In this document: positions 1-11,090 of the stretch, in pieces
Position numbering within the stretch: the stretch's first letter is position 1
Layout of the letters: every line of letters starts with the position of its first letter
From: Hyphodiscus hymeniophilus
Lineage: Eukaryota > Ascomycota > Leotiomycetes > Helotiales > Hyphodiscaceae
Direction: 5' to 3'
Assembly: GCA_016508695.1 (NCBI GenBank)
Contig: VNKQ01000005.1
Coordinates: forward strand, 2,232,001 to 2,296,000
DNA length: 64,000 nucleotides
Program-made: the position numbers and the translations under genes
The notes under the pieces: model-generated
What the model was told of the DNA's origin: nothing
Database searches by the model: none
What the model saw: the letters and a program-made list of their open reading frames with translations, nothing else

Positions 1-1047
1 GTTATTCTTGAAAATTTAAATCTCCTTCCTTCCGTCAAACTGAATTTTGCTTTTTAAATGCCTTCTCTACCAAGACTACGGCCTTGATAGCCGAAGCAAT
101 GACAAGTTTAAACCTCTTTCGAAGCCGAGTGGTATAAACATGAAATGAGCCATTTTCCCGTTCGTTATCTGGTGTACATAAAGTTGATATTGTATTTCAT
201 GTCAAAACAGAATAACGTTTGCGATCTATTAGTTTCCAATGTTTTCATAAAGATATCCTCTCCCTAACAAGCTATGCTCCCTCTGCAACGGAACCAACTC
301 TTATTTGAAAAAGTCAACGAAGCCAAATACCGCCGACAGACTAAGTGAAAGCGAAAGTGAGGAGTTATCAAGGCGGTGCGAAGGAAGCTGTGAAAGCTGC
401 TGCGGCCACAAGAAAATGGTCGTTGGTAGTACGACGACGTAACCCTGAGATTGAAAGCTTATGTCCTTCCCAGTAGTGAATTTAAGCCCTCGCTGCAATG
501 TCCAGCCTTGCAACCCTCGCAGATCCTCTGTCATGTGGACCTTTACTTCCGCCCGAGAAATCTGACAACATACTAGGGCATTGAGAAGAGAAGAGCCGCA
601 AAGTGTAGTAGATAGGCTTCTTAGACAAGGTTCCCGCTTTAGTGGCCATACCCGAGTACAGGTACTGAATTTGAAACCTCAACAGCTTACTGACAGAAAC
701 AGTGATACATTTAAAAAACAAAATGAACAAACATGAGGATGCACATAATCTTTTCCGCAGATAGTAATGAATAGGGCAGACTCGCATTCTACTAAAAAAA
801 GAAAAAAAAATGGCGGTGAGCTCAACTCCTCGAGCTGGTCTTATCGTCATCGTTAGCGCGCTTCCGTCGCGTGAAGCTCAGATACTCGCAAAGTTCGTGA
901 ATTCTCACAATTAATCGGAAGTAATAAACCACCGCCAGGCCCCTCAACGTCGATTCCAAATGCTCTCTTTCGTGCCTTTACACTATCGACCACCAATATC
1001 CTCACAAAAGGAACTTTGCAATAGATCCAGGCTGTGACGAGGACGCA
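1..1047. other. Non-coding stretch upstream of the NET1-like gene
   Basis: AT-rich sequence with only short ORFs on either strand and no recognisable product. It probably holds the promoter of the NET1-like gene and perhaps the 3' flank of a gene outside the window. Confidence 0.5.
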
Positions 1048-4000
1048 ATGGCAATGGCAATGCCGATGGGCCCGCCAGGCTTTTCACTTCGGGTCAAACT
1101 CTTTTCATCGAATGCGCACGCCCCGAACGACCAACCTCTCCGTTCATTCCGTGTTGTCACTTCGCCAGAACTTACAGTAGGAGAATTCTGCCAGCAGGTA
1201 GCAAAATTCCACAACGCAAATTATGGAGAGTAAGTGGCTCTCTTCTCCCTGCATTCTCTAGATGGGCGCTCATGACATTCCCACCAGGTCAATTGCTATT
1301 AAGAAATGCCAGGATGACGAAGGGTTTGACATTACCCAAAGTGACGTTGTAGGTGAACTCTTCGTTAATATTGCTACTATTCGAATCATACAAGCTACTG
1401 CCACGCCCGGCATCCGCGACTCAGTTCCTCCTACATCCAACCTTCGATACGATCCTGCAAATCACACTAGTCGTAAGAGGGAAAGGGAAGGAAGTGCTAG
1501 ACCCAATGGCTCCCCATCATCGAGCCTATTCCGATCCAACAAAAGGCAGAGACTTGCCGACCTGGACCCGGACCAGCCTCTTCCTTCCCGCGAGGCTGAT
1601 CAGCATGTCGGACGCACCATATATGAGGAAGTGGAACCGCGCGAAGAGAGAATACCAAATTCCCAACGGGAAGCTGCAAATGGGATCAACAATGGCACCT
1701 CTCGGCATTTGAGAGACGATCCTCGAATTTCCGAAACACCATCTCCCCCTCCAGAATTGCCTGATATTGTAAATTCTGGAGACATTTTGGCTGATCGTCA
1801 AGGCGGAAAGTCAAATATCCTGGATACAAATGGCACGCTCATGTCTCAAATGAGTATTCCCAGTCCTTTCGGACCTACCTCAATGCACCCCCAAAACGCT
1901 ACGAGATCGAAAAGCGCCAGTTACCATATTCAGAGAGCTACCGAGAGAGGAACTTCTGTTTCTACAGCAGCTACAAGTCCGCTGTCTGCCGCTCAGCAAG
2001 TTGCTAGTCCCAGTGGCACCTCCAATCAACGCAAGACCTCAGATCATACCTTAGAACTACCGAAAATAAATGGACACCCAAGCTCAAGATCGCCGAATGT
2101 GGACAACGTCTACGAGGACTTCCCATCTGATAGCGAGAGGTCTTCTGTTCTGAGAAAGACTAAGGATAAGTTAAGGCCAAAAAAGGGCTCTCCATCTGGC
2201 TTACCTGGTTTAGACTGGATGAAGAAGTTCAGTACCCCGCCAAATGGAAGCCGCCATGCCTCTCGGCCCCAGGATTATATCACATCCAATGGGGAACTAC
2301 CTCTGACGCCCAATAGCAAGGAGCGTGAGAGGCAGCGACAGAATGAATCTGCGAATGAGGCAAGAAACGCTAGTGCCCGCGCTGCGGAAAAACGTGCTGC
2401 GGAAGATCGAGAAAGGACGCGACAGATGCAAGAGAAGAGCGAGGCTGAGGCTTTAGAGAAGCGGAATGCTGTAATTGCTAAAGCAGCTCGTCTTGAGCAT
2501 GACCGTATGGCGCAGATGGAGCGAGCTCGGAAACTCGAGGTAGAACAAAAGGCGGAGAAGGATCGCCAGGAAGAGGCGATTGAGCGAGAGAAACAAGCAA
2601 CTCTAGCGAGAGAACAGCAGGAACGTGAGCGAATTGAGCGAGAAGAAAGAGAGAAGGCTCAGAGACAACAACAGGAAGAAGTAAGGCTGCAACGAGAGAA
2701 GGCAAGAGCAGCAGAAGCCGAGCGTGCGCAAGAAGAGGAAGAAAGGAGACGAGCCAAGGAAACTGGATTAGCAGTGGATACTGTGAGGACATCTAGAGAG
2801 CTGTCTGAGCAGTCCAAGGCATCAACACCTGATCGCACAAACGCAACACCCATACGCCCCCAGGCGTCCTCTACCGCGTTCTTCCCATCCGGGAGAAAGT
2901 CTGCCCTCAAGGCCCCGTCCTCGCAAGCAGCCAGAAATTCCTCTCCACTTCTTGCCCGGACCGTTTCACCCGGCTCTTCAATTTTTAGTCAAGCCGATTT
3001 GCCTATAAACGAGGAGAAGCGACGAGTCTCCTTCGCCGATATTGATTCTAAAGAGGCTCCCAAAGAGACACCTGCACCCATCAGGTCTGCTATTCTACCT
3101 CCCCCAAGAATTTCGGTTTCAAAAGTAGCAACGAATCCTACACCGAAAAAATCATCGCCTGTGACCAAGCCAGTTCCAAAAACGATCACCAAGTCTCCGA
3201 TACGTAAGCATCAGGCTCTCTCAATTTCTAGCATTTTCCTGACATAATGAGTTGCAGTTCCCCCTGTGAGGCAATCAACTACGCCAATTTCGCTTCCTCC
3301 TTCCAAGAGCAGCAGCAAAGAAGGTAGTACGCCTTCCTTGACGCGAGCGGTTATTGCTCCTCCACAGTCGGTAGTAAGAAGAAAGGCTGCAGCAACGAAG
3401 GTTCCACCACCAACAACAAAAAGCGGCTTGCCACCTGCACGATCGGTATCACGTGAAACATCCCATGGCTCGGTGAATCTCAAAGGTATGTAGTTTGGGC
3501 TCACTTTGTGAGGTCGCCTAAGGGATTTTACTTTACTGCAAGAGAATACATAGCTTATTATAATTGCTCACTACTGCCTAGAACCCACCAAGTCCGCCTC
3601 ACCCCCACCTGTCCAAAGTAAAATCTCATCCGATGAAGAATCTGATGAAGATTCCGGTGACAATGAAGTTGAGGAAGAAAAAGAGGAAGAAAAAGAGGAT
3701 GAAGACCAGGAGGACGAGGAGTTGGAAGACGAAGATGAAATTGAAGATGCCCCTAGTCGAACGGACCCCGTTCAGGCGCTCAACTCCTCCGTCCGTTCCA
3801 CTCCTAGAGCGACGCCTATGGCGAAAATTGAATCAGAGCCAGCATCACAGGACGAGGAGGAAGATGAAAATTTGGAGATGCAGGATATTCAAAGTAATCG
3901 ATCTTCGAGTCGGTCACCGATCCAATTCTATTCACACACTACTCCAGCGAGTTTGGAGATAGGCCAGGCTGCCGATAAAAACTCTTCTGTTAGCGATACA

Positions 4001-4846
4001 TCAAACGAGGAAGAAGATTCCATGGATGAGGACGAATCTACCGACGAGGAGGAATCCTCTGATGGAGCGGAGAATGAAGAAGACAAAACAATTACCGCTG
4101 CGGCCTTCCGATCTTCTCCACCCCCTCTACCTGCTACAACGGTCGGCATGTCGTCTGAGAAGGAACAAAGTCAACGTAAGAATCTTACCATTTCTGGCGG
4201 CTCCTCAACGGGTGACGAGTCTTTCGATACCCAAGATGAGGTTGATTTTCAACTAACCTCTTCTATGTATGAAGCATCCTCTGCCGCTACAAATAAAAGC
4301 ACTCCGATTCCTGTCCCTTCCAGCGGCGCTGTGAGACCAAAATTCGCTGTTGGCGCAAGTCTGTCAGACATGAACGCCAAGAAGCCTACCCTTGGGTCTG
4401 CCTCGCGAGCCAATACTAAAATACAGCCCATGAAACTTGCTGAAGATGACAACGAGGAAAGTGGGGAGGAATCCGAGGAGGAGTCTGAATCTGATTCGGA
4501 TGACGAGCAAGTACCGTCTCCAACTCTCCCAAAACTTAATCGACCTGGCCCGTCAGACCCCGAGAGCTCTGACTCAGATTCCACGAGCTCGGAAGCAGAT
4601 TCAAGTAGTGATGAAGAGAAAGATGATATCCAGAAACACCAGAATGATTTGTCAGAGCAGATTAGCAAGATGCTGAGCGAGTCGCAGGTCAGCACGCAAA
4701 GCCACGATATTCCCAGCCCGAAGCTCATGAAAGGCTCGCAGTCCAGCTTGAGCAGTGGTAATGTGAAGGAGAAGGGGTCTTCTGGAAAGAGTAGTAAACA
4801 TGATAAATCCCGTGTGTTTCACTTCACACAACCAAAGTATTTGTAA
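1048..4846 (+). CDS. NET1/Dnt1-like nucleolar protein (Cdc14-binding type)
   Basis: Four exons fit in phase: 1048-1229, 1288-3203, 3258-3485 and 3582-4846, giving 1,196 aa. Residues 1-100 look like the N-terminal domain shared by budding yeast Net1/Tof2 and fission yeast Dnt1: a ubiquitin-like start (FSLRVKLFSS), LTVGEFCQQVAKFH, then IKKCQDDEGFDITQSDVVGE and VNIATIRIIQ, which is rebuilt only when the 58-bp first intron is removed. The rest is low complexity: Ser/Pro/Arg-rich, a highly charged Glu/Arg/Gln helix (about residues 400-560, coiled coil), basic Ser/Pro segments, then long acidic Ser/Glu/Asp tracts (850-1,150) and a short C-terminal tail. Family members hold Cdc14 phosphatase in the nucleolus or act on rDNA silencing and mitotic exit; that role is inferred. 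The first ATG lies at the start of the conserved domain, with no better start upstream. Confidence 0.75.
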
Positions 4847-5453
4847 AGCTTCATGGCAAGGATTGGATGGACCTGTACAATTTTTTTTGAATCGTGTAAA
4901 AGGTGTTGACTTTGTGGATACCTGTGTCCATCCAGACGCACATTACATAGAACAATGAACAAGTGTGCACAGTGAATCTTTGTGGTTAGATTTCTTCATC
5001 TTTCTATTTGTTGAACGATTGATTTTGAGTTCATAGGCAAGGCCTTATACCCAAGCAGAATATACCATATTTGTTAATGCAGACAGGTGCTAATATAACG
5101 GCAATTTATGAGCAAGGTGGTCAGGCAAATAAATTTTATACATATCAACTCTCCACGAAATGTGAACTTGGCGGGGAGAGCTTTAGGCTAAGTGATCTGC
5201 GACGTAGAAGTATGCTTGTTTCTTCCTTCTTCTGCTATGTCTTGTAAAGGAATCATTCTTATGAAATCCATAGGCAATGCGACCATTCTCCTTTGTCCAT
5301 ACCCCTCCCCTGATTGTTTCAAACGTTTACAGCACCCGTTCATGTCCCAAACAGCAGCACTTCCAGAACAATCTTCACCAGCTGCGTACAAAAACCTTTC
5401 TCTTCTCCTGGTCAACTTCTCCCACCCTCGATGTACTAACTCCCCAGGCGAAC
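4847..5453. other. Intergenic, nothing recognised
   Basis: This contains the 3' flank of the NET1-like gene and AT-rich sequence. The short open frame beginning near 5192 is probably leader or random and has no recognisable motif. Confidence 0.4.
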
Positions 5454-5672
5454 ATGTGCACAGTAACTGACGTCAGCTTCACCTGTGATCACAAGAAGTG
5501 CATTAGCCAGCGATGCCACGACTGCCCTACTGAAGAAAACCAGGTTCTGTCCAACTGCCCCAACTTGATGATTCGCGCGTATCCATCCAGTGATAGATGC
5601 GGAGCTTGTGTGAAGACATGGCGTGTGAGACTTTTATTCTTTACTAAGTTTCGTGACTATGCTCTTGTCTAA
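5454..5672 (+). CDS. Small cysteine-rich protein, copy 1
   Basis: A 72-codon ORF starts MCTVTDVSFTC. Cys residues are at 2, 11, 16, 21 and 24, then NCPNL, and a closing CGAC pair. The same framework (MC-x8-C, a middle CxxL, a final CxxC) recurs in the ORF at 6550-6708, so the two are probably paralogues. Small MC-starting proteins with Cys/His pairs of this kind are common in accessory parts of ascomycete genomes and look like zinc-binding or disulfide-bonded minis, but no function is known to me. There is no signal peptide, so secretion by the classical route is unlikely. The last 14 codons after CGACVKTW may be intron read-through: a GTGTGA donor and a CTCAG acceptor at about 5698 are possible. 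Confidence 0.45.
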   Translation: MCTVTDVSFTCDHKKCISQRCHDCPTEENQVLSNCPNLMIRAYPSSDRCGACVKTWRVRLLFFTKFRDYALV

Positions 5673-6549
5673 AAATCTTGATGATCTCTTCGGCTCAGGA
5701 AACTTCTAGTCAGATGTGAAGAGTAATAGTTTTAAAGCACGAGGGATGGTCGGGGAGTCGTTCGGTGGAGGCTCGTTTGTTTCAATCAGAGAATTGAATT
5801 TTATACAGTGTTTGAGATGCGATGTGTCTCTTTTTTCTTTCCTTGGTACATTCAAAGTCGGCTCGAGAGTTGAACGCTTGAAGTGCAAAGCTGCAGAGAT
5901 ACGTTCCTTGATTTCCTATTAGAACTATTTGGGCGTCTAGGTTAAATGAATAATAGGTCCCCCATGATCTTTTAAAATAATATTTACTTGAACTTGACTA
6001 GCCGAACTCAAATCAGGTAGAAGCTTCAAAGGCGTCTACCTGTTCGAGATTTTGAGAGTACATAAGATTGCCAGATGGCTGAGACGGCTTGCGATCTTGT
6101 GTTCAATAGGATGCCAAAACAATTTCAGGATCGAGACGGTACAAAGACATTGTCTCTACCACCAAAGAACATTTATCTTACTCTGAAGCAGACAAAGAAG
6201 CTTTGTCTGACTTCTGCGCGTTGTATTTTTACTTGTCGCCGTCTAAGCAGTCTTTGTTGGTGTTTTAAAATAATGTAGACCCATGGAAATGGGCACTAGG
6301 TATTCCATATCCGATCTTTTCTCACAATGAACAGTTAGCACTCTACTTATCCACTACATTCGGCTCATAATTCGAGAAATCGTCCACTTACGTTGAACAG
6401 TCTTTTGAAAATACGTTTAAGTACTGTAGTCTCCCTCCTGCCAAATTTGACCCTGCTCATCAAAACCCATCGGCCATTCTCCAAAAACAACCAAACACAC
6501 TCAACTTTTGCTCTACACAAGCACAAGATCAACATTCACTCAACCAGCC
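5673..6549. other. AT-rich spacer between the two Cys-rich ORFs
   Basis: No gene recognised on either strand. Short ORFs near 5706-5922 and 6075-6278 show no motif. Confidence 0.4.
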
Positions 6550-6708
6550 ATGTGTAGCATTGCTTACACCTTTTACAGCTGTGGCTGTAGAGAAGAGAGC
6601 TGGGATCATTGCCAATCCAACGCTGGCAGGAGTGTATACCACTGCTCTCATCTGATTCGTTATAGCCAAACTTTACAACACCTCTGCGATAGATGTCGTA
6701 GGCGATGA
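6550..6708 (+). CDS. Small cysteine-rich protein, copy 2
   Basis: A 52-aa ORF starts MCSIAYTFYSC and ends CDRCRRR. Cys positions include 2, 11, 13, 20, 31, 45 and 48. The spacing of the first two Cys (MC-x8-C) and the final CxxC match the ORF at 5454, and HCSHL aligns with NCPNL. The protein is complete, short and basic at its end, with no signal peptide or membrane segment. The metal-binding look (Cys/His pairs) is only suggestive. An AT-rich leader precedes it, with CAACCAGCC directly before the ATG. Confidence 0.45.
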   Translation: MCSIAYTFYSCGCREESWDHCQSNAGRSVYHCSHLIRYSQTLQHLCDRCRRR

Positions 6709-7006
6709 GCCAGTTTGCAGTCCGAATGGTCACCAGGCTTTTCTGAGTAACAATTTTGACTTTCCCCTGGCTGGTTCTCGGCATGATGGCATCGATATCG
6801 AGTTCAGCTTTTCATATTCAGAAATAAGTTAATAACAAGTATGTCTCCTTCGCTTTTCTTTCTGCAACACGAGTGGTTTTAGTTACGATCATCCCAAAGT
6901 AGTTAGCGAAATCCCCAATGTATCAAATTAGGAAGATTGGTAGGTTCTCGCACGTAGAAGCATCAAGCCGAATTGTGACGCAGTTTGCACTTCCGGAAGA
7001 ACGAAA

Positions 7007-7145
7007 TATAACAGTGCTCACACACGATGGGAATCGTTGGTATGAATCTGTAGTATTGGTGCGTCTGAGGAAGAGAAGCTTCCTGAAGGGAAATTGTCTA
7101 AGTACAGGCAGGCCCTAGCGTGTGTGCCACGTGACCATCATCATA
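7007..7145 (+). repeat. 139-bp dispersed repeat, copy 1
   Basis: This matches 48408-48546 in the same orientation with no gaps and only about five differences, four of them transitions. Flanking sequence on either side does not match. One frame reads S-I-G-A-S-E-E-E-K-L-P-E-G-K-L-S-K-Y then RQALACVPRDHH, which looks like a gene fragment rather than a transposon end. No convincing terminal inverted repeats or target-site duplications were found. It contains a CACGTG near its 3' end. Confidence 0.85.
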
Positions 7146-7260
7146 CGAAATATACACTCATTTCCTGCTATTTCTTCTAGATGGTTGCTTTAATTCCTTA
7201 TAGTCATTCATTTTAGGTACATCCATGGTGTCAGAATCTAACTATCTTGATAGGTTCTTT

Positions 7261-7848
7261 CAGAGAATAATGCAGAAAAAGGGACAGACTTGGCCATGCT
7301 GCCCTGCATGTGCTGAAGTATCCCGAAGAGGGAGCACTATTTTTAACACGACCATCGCCCTAGGTGGTAAACTACAGATATCATCTTTGTAATCATTCAT
7401 TCCGATAGGCCACATTTCACTGGATACAGAGAGTCCAAATCAGACCCAAGCAGGCGCTTTAAAAGGGCTTTACTGCATAACCACATTCTATATCTCCCGT
7501 GCTATTCAGGGGAGTGGGCTTGGCCGTGCTGCAATGGATGCCATCGAGGATCAGGCTATCAAGGAGCCGTGGTGTGCGGGGTCCTGTCACTAGATACATC
7601 GGCCAAGGAGAGTATGGATCGGATGGAGACGTCCGCACAAACTGGCACGAAACTGTCTTTGGTATTTTAACCTTTCAGGACAAAGAAGAGGTGAGAGAGC
7701 TAACAGTGAATAGTTGAAGAGACAGGAATGGTATGAAAGACGCAGATGTAAGGCCTGGAAAGTTGTAGAAGGTTACATCCAATACCGAGATCCTGATAGT
7801 AGAGTGTGGCCACTGAATGATATCTTCATGAAGAAGACTGTCGCATGA
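7261..7848 (+). pseudogene. Decayed GNAT-family N-acetyltransferase
   Basis: Pieces of a fungal GNAT acetyltransferase appear in order but in different frames. From 7405 the reading is IGHISLDTESPNQTQAGA, then FYISRAIQGSGLGRAAMDAI, which holds the acetyl-CoA-binding Q-x-x-G-x-G/A motif, then IEDQAIKEPW. A frame change near 7570 leads to LSLDTSAKESMDRM followed by a stop. The final segment KRQEWYERRRCKAWKVVEGY ... SRVWPLNDIFMKK ends at the TGA at 7846-7848. Living relatives have these blocks in one frame (DT, EWYERRGY, K.W...FMKK). The N-terminal part is not recognisable. The in-frame TAG and frame changes cannot be explained by a normal intron, so this is called a pseudogene. A live gene with unusual introns is less likely. 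Confidence 0.6.
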
Positions 7849-8188
7849 ATTACTGTTATGATCTTCTGGTTCGTCAGGTAGAACGCAAGGTTCGTGTATC
7901 TAAAGCAATATTATCATCCACCGGATGTAGCATAAATGCACGACTCTTCGAAGATATACTTCTTTCTATGATTCCAAGCTGCAACCCAATGCAGACCGAA
8001 ACGCGGATAGAAATTGCTTCGTCTTAGGGTAATATCTCGTGGGAAAGCAACTGACATACTGACTGCGAATTCTAAAGCTTGTGGAACCTGAGTTCAAGGA
8101 CCTTGAGCACAGCATACTTCATCGGATATTTGGATGTAAGCTTCGTCAATTCTCTGAGCCTGCGAGCCAGTGACCTCAAACATCAATC

Positions 8189-8344
8189 TTAGTCATCGTC
8201 GTCGCTCTCTCCCTCCCCAAGTTCTCCCCCATAGCGTTCATCGCTCCAAAGCCAATATCCAGTGGGAGATAGGCCCGGGTCATCCAATTCCTCCTCGTCG
8301 GTGACAGCTCTTCCCGGTAAGACAACTTCATTCCAAGGATCCAT
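8189..8344 (-). CDS. Small acidic ORF, hypothetical
   Basis: A 51-aa ORF on the minus strand starts MDPWNEVVLPGR, contains DDPGLSPTGYWLWSDE and ends in an acidic tail (GESDDDD). The composition (Trp, Gly, Asp/Glu) is more protein-like than the random ORFs around it, but no family is recognised. It lies between the GNAT relic and the Gly/Tyr repeat ORF and could be a final exon of a longer, decayed gene. Confidence 0.3.
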   Translation of the reverse strand: MDPWNEVVLPGRAVTDEEELDDPGLSPTGYWLWSDERYGGELGEGESDDDD

Positions 8345-9014
8345 GCTCAGTCAACTTGATATGACCCTCTCCAGATATTTGATAACCTTGTCTCTCGTAC
8401 GATGACCGTTTCTGCAGATTTCAGCTCGAAGTATGTAGGTGCTGTTTATGGTGTTCTTTGATTGCTTGAATTTGGCATTCAATTATGGTATGTTAGATTT
8501 AGAACTCCAAGAACAAAATCAATCCTTCTGTACCAAACGGACACAAGCATGAATAACAGGGAGGAGAATATGGTGAATCTCAATCACTTGATTCACGCTT
8601 CTTCAGGCTTGAGATATTATCCGACGCGTTCCAACATCTAAGCGACTGGATCGCCTTATTCAACCACCTACATGTGAATTGTGGCGGCCTTAAGAAAAGC
8701 CCTTTCTAAAACACTACAGGTCGTGCGACTTGAACCTTATTCTAAAATGCACGCAGGTCCCTCAAAAGTATGTGAAGGGTGAAATAGGGCGGGGTTGAAA
8801 CGTATTGCACATGAAATTCTACTGGTGCTAAGGGGTTGGAAAGCCATGCAATTCCTAAACTACTCCTTTCCCAAAGCAGTACATAAATACATCGACGACT
8901 TAGGCAAACAAACAAGCAGTTTTTATCAACAGCTGCCTTGGTGACTAGGAGCCCTACCGAGCTATTCTTCGAAATCTCATCCAAAGTGCTGTACTCATGG
9001 AACACGTTCACTCT

Positions 9015-9407
9015 TTACGGGTATTGCCATCGTGACGTTCGCCAGAAGCCTCCAGGCAGTTCTCCTCCATCTTCAAAGTATCGTCCTCGTCCATACCCCC
9101 CGGGAAGACCACCTCCAAATCCGAACTCTGGCTCCTCATAGTACCGCCCTGGGTGTCCGTATTCTTCGAGGTCCTCGTAGTGTCCTTGTCCATACCCCTC
9201 GGGAAGACCACCTCTATACCCGAACTCTGGCTCCTCATAGTACCGCCCTGGGTGTCCATAGCCCCCGGGAAGACCACCTCCATACCCGAACTCTGGCTCC
9301 TCATAGTACCGCCCTGGATGTCCATACCCCTCGCGAAGACCACCTCCATACCCGAACTCTGGCTCCTCATAGTAACACCCTGGGTGTCCGAATTCCTCTG
9401 GATTCAT
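9015..9407 (-). CDS. Gly/Tyr/Glu-rich tandem-repeat protein
   Basis: A 130-aa ORF is built from four imperfect copies of a 22-residue unit, GHPGRYYEEPEFGYGGGLPG plus GY. The third copy is extended by GQGHYEDLEEY. It starts MNPEEFGHPG and ends with a basic WRTSRWQYP tail. No signal peptide or membrane segment is visible. Because the DNA unit is 66 bp, a multiple of three, other frames also stay open, so coding is not proven by ORF length. This frame was preferred for its aromatic/glycine composition, typical of low-complexity, condensate-prone or stress-related fungal proteins. Function unknown. Confidence 0.45.
   Translation of the reverse strand: MNPEEFGHPGCYYEEPEFGYGGGLREGYGHPGRYYEEPEFGYGGGLPGGYGHPGRYYEEPEFGYRGGLPEGYGQGHYEDLEEYGHPGRYYEEPEFGFGGGLPGGYGRGRYFEDGGELPGGFWRTSRWQYP
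9020..9390. repeat. 66-bp coding minisatellite, about four units
   Basis: The plus strand repeats a core of GAACTCTGGCTCCTCATAGT and CCGCCCTGG about every 66 bp, with one longer spacer of 99 bp between units around 9140-9240. It encodes the repeats of the minus-strand Gly/Tyr-rich ORF. Confidence 0.85.
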
Positions 9408-10703
9408 CTTTGTATCGTAATAGAATCCTTCAGTCTTGCTGGCGCTCTTTGGTGCCTGGGTTTATCAGTAGTCGTTGAATTTGAGGAGCAGGTTAGATAT
9501 TTTCATCGAGACAGAGAGAAAGAAGCGAAATTCATGAGGTTTTTATAGACTAGAAATTCGACTTGTGAGATGGTTGAAGGGTTACTCAACTCAAATGGCT
9601 ATCTGAATCATCACTCAGCTTGCTTTATCCTCGTCTGAAGTCCATGGCTGCTACTCATAACACCCGCAGAACAATCGCAGAACGACGAGAAGATTCACTG
9701 ATAACAGAGAGCTGAGCGATTTGTATTTTAACGGAAATTGTGGACCGCGTGGGAAAACAATTGCTTCATCAATCGGCATCTTAATAGTGCGAGTGAACCG
9801 ACTAGATCACAGAGCCGTTAGGGACTCGACGTTGCCTGGACTTGAGACATCACCAAAGTGTGGCAAGTCACAAGTCAAACGATATCTTACAAGCCTTCCA
9901 TCCAAGCACCCCAGAGCCTTTCCTTCATATGTCCAGGATCCTCTGCGCCAAAGTCCCCTACATAGCCGAACAGATCACGACCAGCCTTCACCATTTCCAT
10001 CATCGTAATGATCTCTCCGTTAAAAATGCTCATCTTGATCTCAAGTTAAGATTGTCAAAGCTGCTTAGATGAATTTTTGAGACTACCAGTAATTTTCGAA
10101 TTCAAAATGATGGACAGCTGTATCGCTATGTTCGTACAAAGAATAAATTGCGAGATAATGATTTATAAAAAAGACATTCACGGTTCACCTGCGTAAACAA
10201 TTAAACAAAAGATGCAAATGACTCCCGAATTATGAACGGGTACCTCGCGATTCACAACCCTGATTGAGGGGTGGGTATTCGTCGAATCACTTGATTGCTA
10301 CTCGAATGCAGTTGCGCATACTTCAAACTTGGAAATATTGGAGCCACCCTGAAAACTGGTTATGCCGAACCTGGAGATACACACTGCTGGCATAAGGTCG
10401 TTGAGTCCTGCAAGTAGCTCACAGAATTCATTGGTCACCCGGCGGCCCCCAAAATTTGTTCATGCCCAAGCTCTTCCTTCTTCATGGATCCGTCGAGTCA
10501 TGTTCCCATCAGATCGTTCACATGCGTCCAACGTATCGAAAATGGTCTGAAAAGAGCCTGGTATTCACAATCTCAAGGCAGAGTCAAACTCCATTCCTGT
10601 AGCAAAGTTTGTCGAAATACACCTTGCCCCGCAAATGCCCTGGTATGCAATCAATGAGATCCCATTTTCCCTGCTCGACTCGCGCTTTCCCATAGCTCCA
10701 TCC
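9408..10703. other. Gene-poor spacer before RPS28
   Basis: AT-rich with short ORFs only. Nothing is recognised on either strand. Its right end is the 3' flank of RPS28. Confidence 0.4.
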
Positions 10704-11090
10704 TTATCTCAATCTTCTCGCTTCACGTTCGGACTCGAGTAGGCAGAGAATGTCGTCTTCGCGGACTATGAAGGCGCTTTGTTAGCTCATAAGCTCACTC
10801 CAAACTTTGTGCCATCTTCTTTTGTAGAATTTATAGCTTTAAGGGTAACAAAAATCGGAGAGTAATCGTACCTGGGCCCTTGACGTTGCGGATAATGCTT
10901 CGGGTGGTATCGTCCATGAATTCGACTCGGACTTGGGTGACGCCTCCACGGGAACCTTTTCGCACAGCTTATTAGTCTCTATTCCCTTCTGCCGTTCACC
11001 TGACTTCCTTCTGCGAGGTTCGAACGTACCAGTGCGACCCAAAACCCGAGTGACCTTGACCAACTTGACGGGAACTTTTGAGGAATCCAT
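10704..11090 (-). CDS. RPS28: 40S ribosomal protein eS28
   Basis: Three exons on the minus strand, 11030-11090, 10872-10955 and 10704-10765, join in phase to 68 aa, the usual length for eS28. The protein reads [20 protein letters not shown], then [34 protein letters not shown] and [14 protein letters not shown], which is close to the universal eS28 sequence. Introns are 74 and 106 bp, with a GTACG donor in each. It is part of the small ribosomal subunit head near the mRNA exit channel. It is divergently paired with HIS1. A further intron in the 5' UTR is possible, as in many fungal ribosomal protein genes, but cannot be shown here. Confidence 0.96.

Noticed and set aside
4249..4728. 159-codon minus-strand ORF rich in Ser
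   Set aside because: It is the antisense shadow of the acidic Ser/Glu/Asp tract of the NET1-like gene, whose sense frame is supported by splice phase.
7007..7145. 139-bp repeat as a MITE
   Set aside because: No clear terminal inverted repeats or consistent target-site duplication; the TATA-like flanks are not the same in both copies.
9032..9478. 148-codon plus-strand ORF over the 66-bp minisatellite
   Set aside because: A repeat unit divisible by three keeps several frames open. Its composition is less protein-like than that of the minus-strand frame, and it has no motif.
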